The notes below the pieces were generated by a model. That model ran no database searches. It was given only the letters and a program-made list of their open reading frames with translations, and was not told where the DNA came from. 64,000 bases of DNA from Thermodesulfitimonas autotrophica (GTDB lineage Bacteria > Bacillota > Desulfotomaculia > Desulfotomaculales > Ammonificaceae), in NCBI RefSeq assembly GCF_003815015.1, contig NZ_RKRE01000003.1:558001-622000 (forward strand), read 5' to 3'. Shown here piece after piece: positions 61,758-64,000 of this stretch; the stretch's first letter is position 1, and each line of letters opens with the position of its first letter. A program made the translations under genes and the position numbers.

Positions 61758-63445
61758 TGCAGGAGCTTCCGGCAGCGGCCGGCGGGGCAGCGCCGTTCTT
61801 TCACGTGGGCGAGGTATTCATCCCGGAAAAAGCGCAGCGAAGAGAGCACCGGGTTGGGCACCGTCTGGCCGAGGCCGCAAAGGGAGGCGTCCTTCACGTC
61901 TTCCGCCAGCTTTTCGAGCAGTTCCAAGTCCGCGACCGTTGCCGTGCCACCGGTGATCCGGTCGAGAAGCTCAACCATCCGCTTTGTGCCCACGCGGCAG
62001 GGAGTGCACCGGCCGCAGGATTCGTCCTGCCCGAAGGCGGTGTAAAAGCGCGCCACGTCCACCATGCAACTCGCCTCGTCGAGCACGATCATGCCGCCAG
62101 AACCCATGATCGTGCCGAGCTCTTTGAGCGACTCGTAGTCTACCGGCGTATCGAGGTGGCGCGCGGGGAGGAAGCCGCCCGAAGGCCCGCCCGTCTGCAC
62201 CGCCTTAAGCTCCCGCCCCGCCGGCGGCCCGTAGCCCAGGCCGAAGACGATTTCCCGCAGGCTTACCCCCATCGGCACCTCGATCAACCCCGTAATGTTG
62301 ATGCTCCCCGCCAAGGAGAAAATCTTCGTCCCTTTGCTCTTCTCCGTGCCGATGCCGGCGAACCATTCGGGTCCCTTGCGGATGATGAGCGGCACGTTGG
62401 CCAGTGTCTCCACGTTATTCAGCACCGTCGGCTCGCCCCAGAGCCCTTCCTCCACCGGGTAGGGCGGCCGCGGGCGGGACTCGCCCCGGCGGCCCATTAC
62501 CGACGCGAGGAGCGCCGTCTCCTCGCCGCAGACGAAGGCGCCGGCGCCGTGGCAGATTTCCACATCGAAGGAAAAGTCGCTCCCGAGAAGGTTTTTGCCT
62601 AAAAGGCCGGCGCGCCGCGCCTGGCGGATGGCCGTCTCCAAGCGCTTAACCGCGAGGGGATACTCCGCCCGCACGTAAACAATCCCCTCCTGCGCCCCGA
62701 CGGCGTAGCCGGCGATGAGCATCCCCTCTAACACGGCGTGGGGCGTGCCTTCGATGATGCTGCGGTCCATGAAGGCGCCCGGGTCGCCTTCGTCGGCGTT
62801 GCAGACGATGTACTTGCGTTTGGCCGGCTGGGCGGCGGCTGCGGCCCATTTCCGGCCGGTCGGAAAACCGGCCCCGCCCCGGCCCCGCAGACCCGCGCGG
62901 CTTACCGCAGCCACAACCGCCTCCGGCTGCCAGCCCAGGACCGTGGCGAAAGCCGCGTAGCCGCCAGCGGCAATGTAATCCTCGAGGCTTCCCGGGTCGA
63001 TCACGCCTACCTGGGCCAGCACGGCGCGGAGCTGCCGCCGGAAGAAAGGGATGTTGGGGAGTTGGGCGATTGCGGCCCCCGTTTCTGGGTCCCGGAAGAG
63101 GTGCTCCGCCACCAGGCGCCCGTCGCGCAGGTGCTCCCGGGCGATTTTGCGGACCGCGTCCGGGTCGAGCCCCAAGTAGAGCACCTGCCCCGGGTAAACG
63201 AGCGCCGCCGGCCCGAACTTGCAGAGCCCGAGGCAGCCCGTCTCGTGCACGGTCACGTCAAGCCCTAACGCCGCCACCTCCTCTTTGAGCGCCGCGATCA
63301 CCGCTTCGCTCTTCGCGGCGAGGCAGCCCATGCTAGTGCAGACCAGCACCGCCGCCGGCGGACCCGCGGCAGCCGGTGTCCGGAAGCTAAGCCGGGGGAG
63401 GAGGCGTTGCCGCAGCTCTGCCAAGTCCCGCGTACTCTGCAGCAT
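61754..63445 (-). CDS. hydB: hydrogenase subunit HydB (NuoF-like), lacking the C-terminal ferredoxin domain
   Basis: NADH-binding flavoprotein subunit, 563 aa. N-terminal thioredoxin-like [2Fe-2S] (C36, C41, C71, C75), FMN motif GRGGAGFPTGRKW, NADH motif CNADEGDPGAFMDRSI, and ESCGRCTPCRVG for a [4Fe-4S]. Typical HydB or HndC proteins go on after CPA-x-x-C with two [4Fe-4S] ferredoxin clusters. This one stops directly at CPAGRCRKLLH, at the border of the ABC cassette. It overlaps hydC by 59 bases. ATG with GGAAAGGAAGG just upstream. Confidence 0.93.
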   Translation of the reverse strand: MLQSTRDLAELRQRLLPRLSFRTPAAAGPPAAVLVCTSMGCLAAKSEAVIAALKEEVAALGLDVTVHETGCLGLCKFGPAALVYPGQVLYLGLDPDAVRKIAREHLRDGRLVAEHLFRDPETGAAIAQLPNIPFFRRQLRAVLAQVGVIDPGSLEDYIAAGGYAAFATVLGWQPEAVVAAVSRAGLRGRGGAGFPTGRKWAAAAAQPAKRKYIVCNADEGDPGAFMDRSIIEGTPHAVLEGMLIAGYAVGAQEGIVYVRAEYPLAVKRLETAIRQARRAGLLGKNLLGSDFSFDVEICHGAGAFVCGEETALLASVMGRRGESRPRPPYPVEEGLWGEPTVLNNVETLANVPLIIRKGPEWFAGIGTEKSKGTKIFSLAGSINITGLIEVPMGVSLREIVFGLGYGPPAGRELKAVQTGGPSGGFLPARHLDTPVDYESLKELGTIMGSGGMIVLDEASCMVDVARFYTAFGQDESCGRCTPCRVGTKRMVELLDRITGGTATVADLELLEKLAEDVKDASLCGLGQTVPNPVLSSLRFFRDEYLAHVKERRCPAGRCRKLLH

Positions 63446-63929
63446 CCTTCCTTTCCTCCCCTTCTTTCCGGTAGCGTGCTACGATCGCCGCGGCCGTTTC
63501 CGGCGTAGCGTGGGCGAAAACCGCTTCGTTTACCGTCACCACCGGCGCGATGCTGCAGGCGCCGAGGCAGCGGGTCGCGCGCAGGGTAAAAAGGCCGTCC
63601 GGCGTAGTTTCGTCGGCATCAACCCCCAGGAGCTTTTTGAAAGCGGCGAAGATTTCCCCGCTTCCCTTAACGTAGCAGGCGGTGCCCAGACAGACGTTGA
63701 TGACGTTTTTCCCCTGGGGCACGGCGGCGAACTGGGAGTAAAAAGTTGCCACGCCGGCCACCGTGCTGGCCGGGAGCTTCATCTGGCGCGCTACGTAGGT
63801 TTGCACTTCGGGGGAAAGGTAACCGAAAATCTCCTGCGCCTTTTGGAGCACCCGCACCAGTCCGCCGGGCTTTTCCGCGTAGGCCCGGATGAAGCGGTCG
63901 AGGCGCGCGTAGGGGTTTATCTCCGGCAT
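63387..63929 (-). CDS. hydC: hydrogenase subunit HydC (NuoE-like)
   Basis: Thioredoxin-fold [2Fe-2S] subunit, 180 aa, passing electrons between HydB and HydA. Cluster Cys are in NVCLGTACYVKG and ATRCLGACSIAP. VLQKAQEIFGYLSPEV and GVATFYSQF are family marks. The last 40 residues (GEERKDAAEYAG... ending in a Pro run) overlap hydB. First gene of the minus-strand block; the 70 bases upstream show no clear promoter. Confidence 0.93.
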   Translation of the reverse strand: MPEINPYARLDRFIRAYAEKPGGLVRVLQKAQEIFGYLSPEVQTYVARQMKLPASTVAGVATFYSQFAAVPQGKNVINVCLGTACYVKGSGEIFAAFKKLLGVDADETTPDGLFTLRATRCLGACSIAPVVTVNEAVFAHATPETAAAIVARYRKEGEERKDAAEYAGLGRAAATPPPPA

Positions 63930-64000
63930 CGATCCTCACCGTGCTTAGCGTTTACCCCGGCGCGGCTTTTAATACCCCGATTTATTCTTTGGAAACCGGC

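Noticed and set aside
61211-62602. 463-codon plus-strand frame through the permease gene and opposite hydB
   Set aside because: It crosses two real genes in the wrong frame or strand and has no motif.

Overview
The window looks like a chromosomal stretch of a thermophilic, strictly anaerobic, spore-forming, high-G+C Firmicute (class Clostridia in the broad sense, of the Moorella/Ammonifex/Desulfotomaculum kind). This rests on several things: sporulation genes (spoIIP, spoVB, pdaB, a YhcN/YlaJ lipoprotein, Spo0E, two alpha/beta SASPs), an NADH-linked [FeFe] hydrogenase, a small siroheme reductase-like protein, a predicted selenoprotein, and frequent TTG/GTG starts. The species cannot be named from sequence alone. 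Nearly all of the window is coding, and no intact insertion sequence, prophage or CRISPR array is seen.

Layout. 1-4.9 kb: the end of ileS, then a minus-strand block polA-mutM-coaE-lytic transglycosylase. 5.0-13.0 kb: cell-envelope and sporulation genes (SEC-C protein, DedA, a fused amidase/deacetylase, YhcN-like lipoprotein, pdaB, dacF-like, half-size EamA, VanW) and a pyruvoyl arginine decarboxylase. 13.0-14.0 kb: tRNA-Val(GAC) with a decayed tyrosine-integrase fragment beside it. 14.0-16.4 kb: an SPL-like radical SAM protein, a Crp/Fnr regulator with an N-terminal cysteine cluster, and a small siroheme protein preceded by an FNR-type box. 16.5-21.7 kb: Spo0E, SASP, EF-G-like GTPase, SpoVB, and a second SASP preceded by copy 1 of a structured repeat. 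21.7-37.5 kb: an aromatic amino-acid supercluster trpEGDCFBA-hisC-aroF-pheA-tyrA-aroA-cmk-plsC-ispH/S1. Its leader carries a strong promoter, a TRAP-type run of NAG triplets and an attenuator hairpin. 37.7-44.8 kb: DUF1614, spoIIP, two DUF3189 paralogues, a PDZ/DUF512 Fe-S protein, der, plsY and a lytic-transglycosylase-like protein without its catalytic Glu. 44.8-48.3 kb, minus strand: hom-thrB-lysC. 48.5-49.4 kb: prmA. 49.5-56.1 kb: an archaeal-style DNA-end-processing operon nurA-herA-mre11-rad50, with Rad50 split over separate genes and copy 2 of the structured repeat between nurA and herA. 56.2-56.7 kb: a HesB-like selenoprotein gene behind a CsoR-type palindrome. 56.8-63.9 kb: an electron-bifurcating-type hydrogenase hydC-hydB...hydA, split by an oppositely oriented ABC transporter cassette and followed by a stand-alone starch-binding-type module.

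Best candidates for something undescribed: (1) the 245-base repeat at 21148-21393 and 50451-50694. It is about 91% identical between copies and folds into a long rod with two hairpins that carry the same ACGGAC loop. Both copy-to-copy changes found inside stems keep pairing only as G-U on the plus strand, which suggests an RNA read on that strand. (2) The NurA-HerA-Mre11 operon with a three-piece Rad50. (3) Two genes whose only well-placed start codon appears to be ATA (or ATC in the second). (4) A selenocysteine HesB-like gene controlled by a 12+12 base palindrome lying on its -10 box.

In many places the most open start codon was replaced by a shorter one with a better Shine-Dalgarno; these choices are stated entry by entry. 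All functions are inferred from motifs read by eye; no database search was run.
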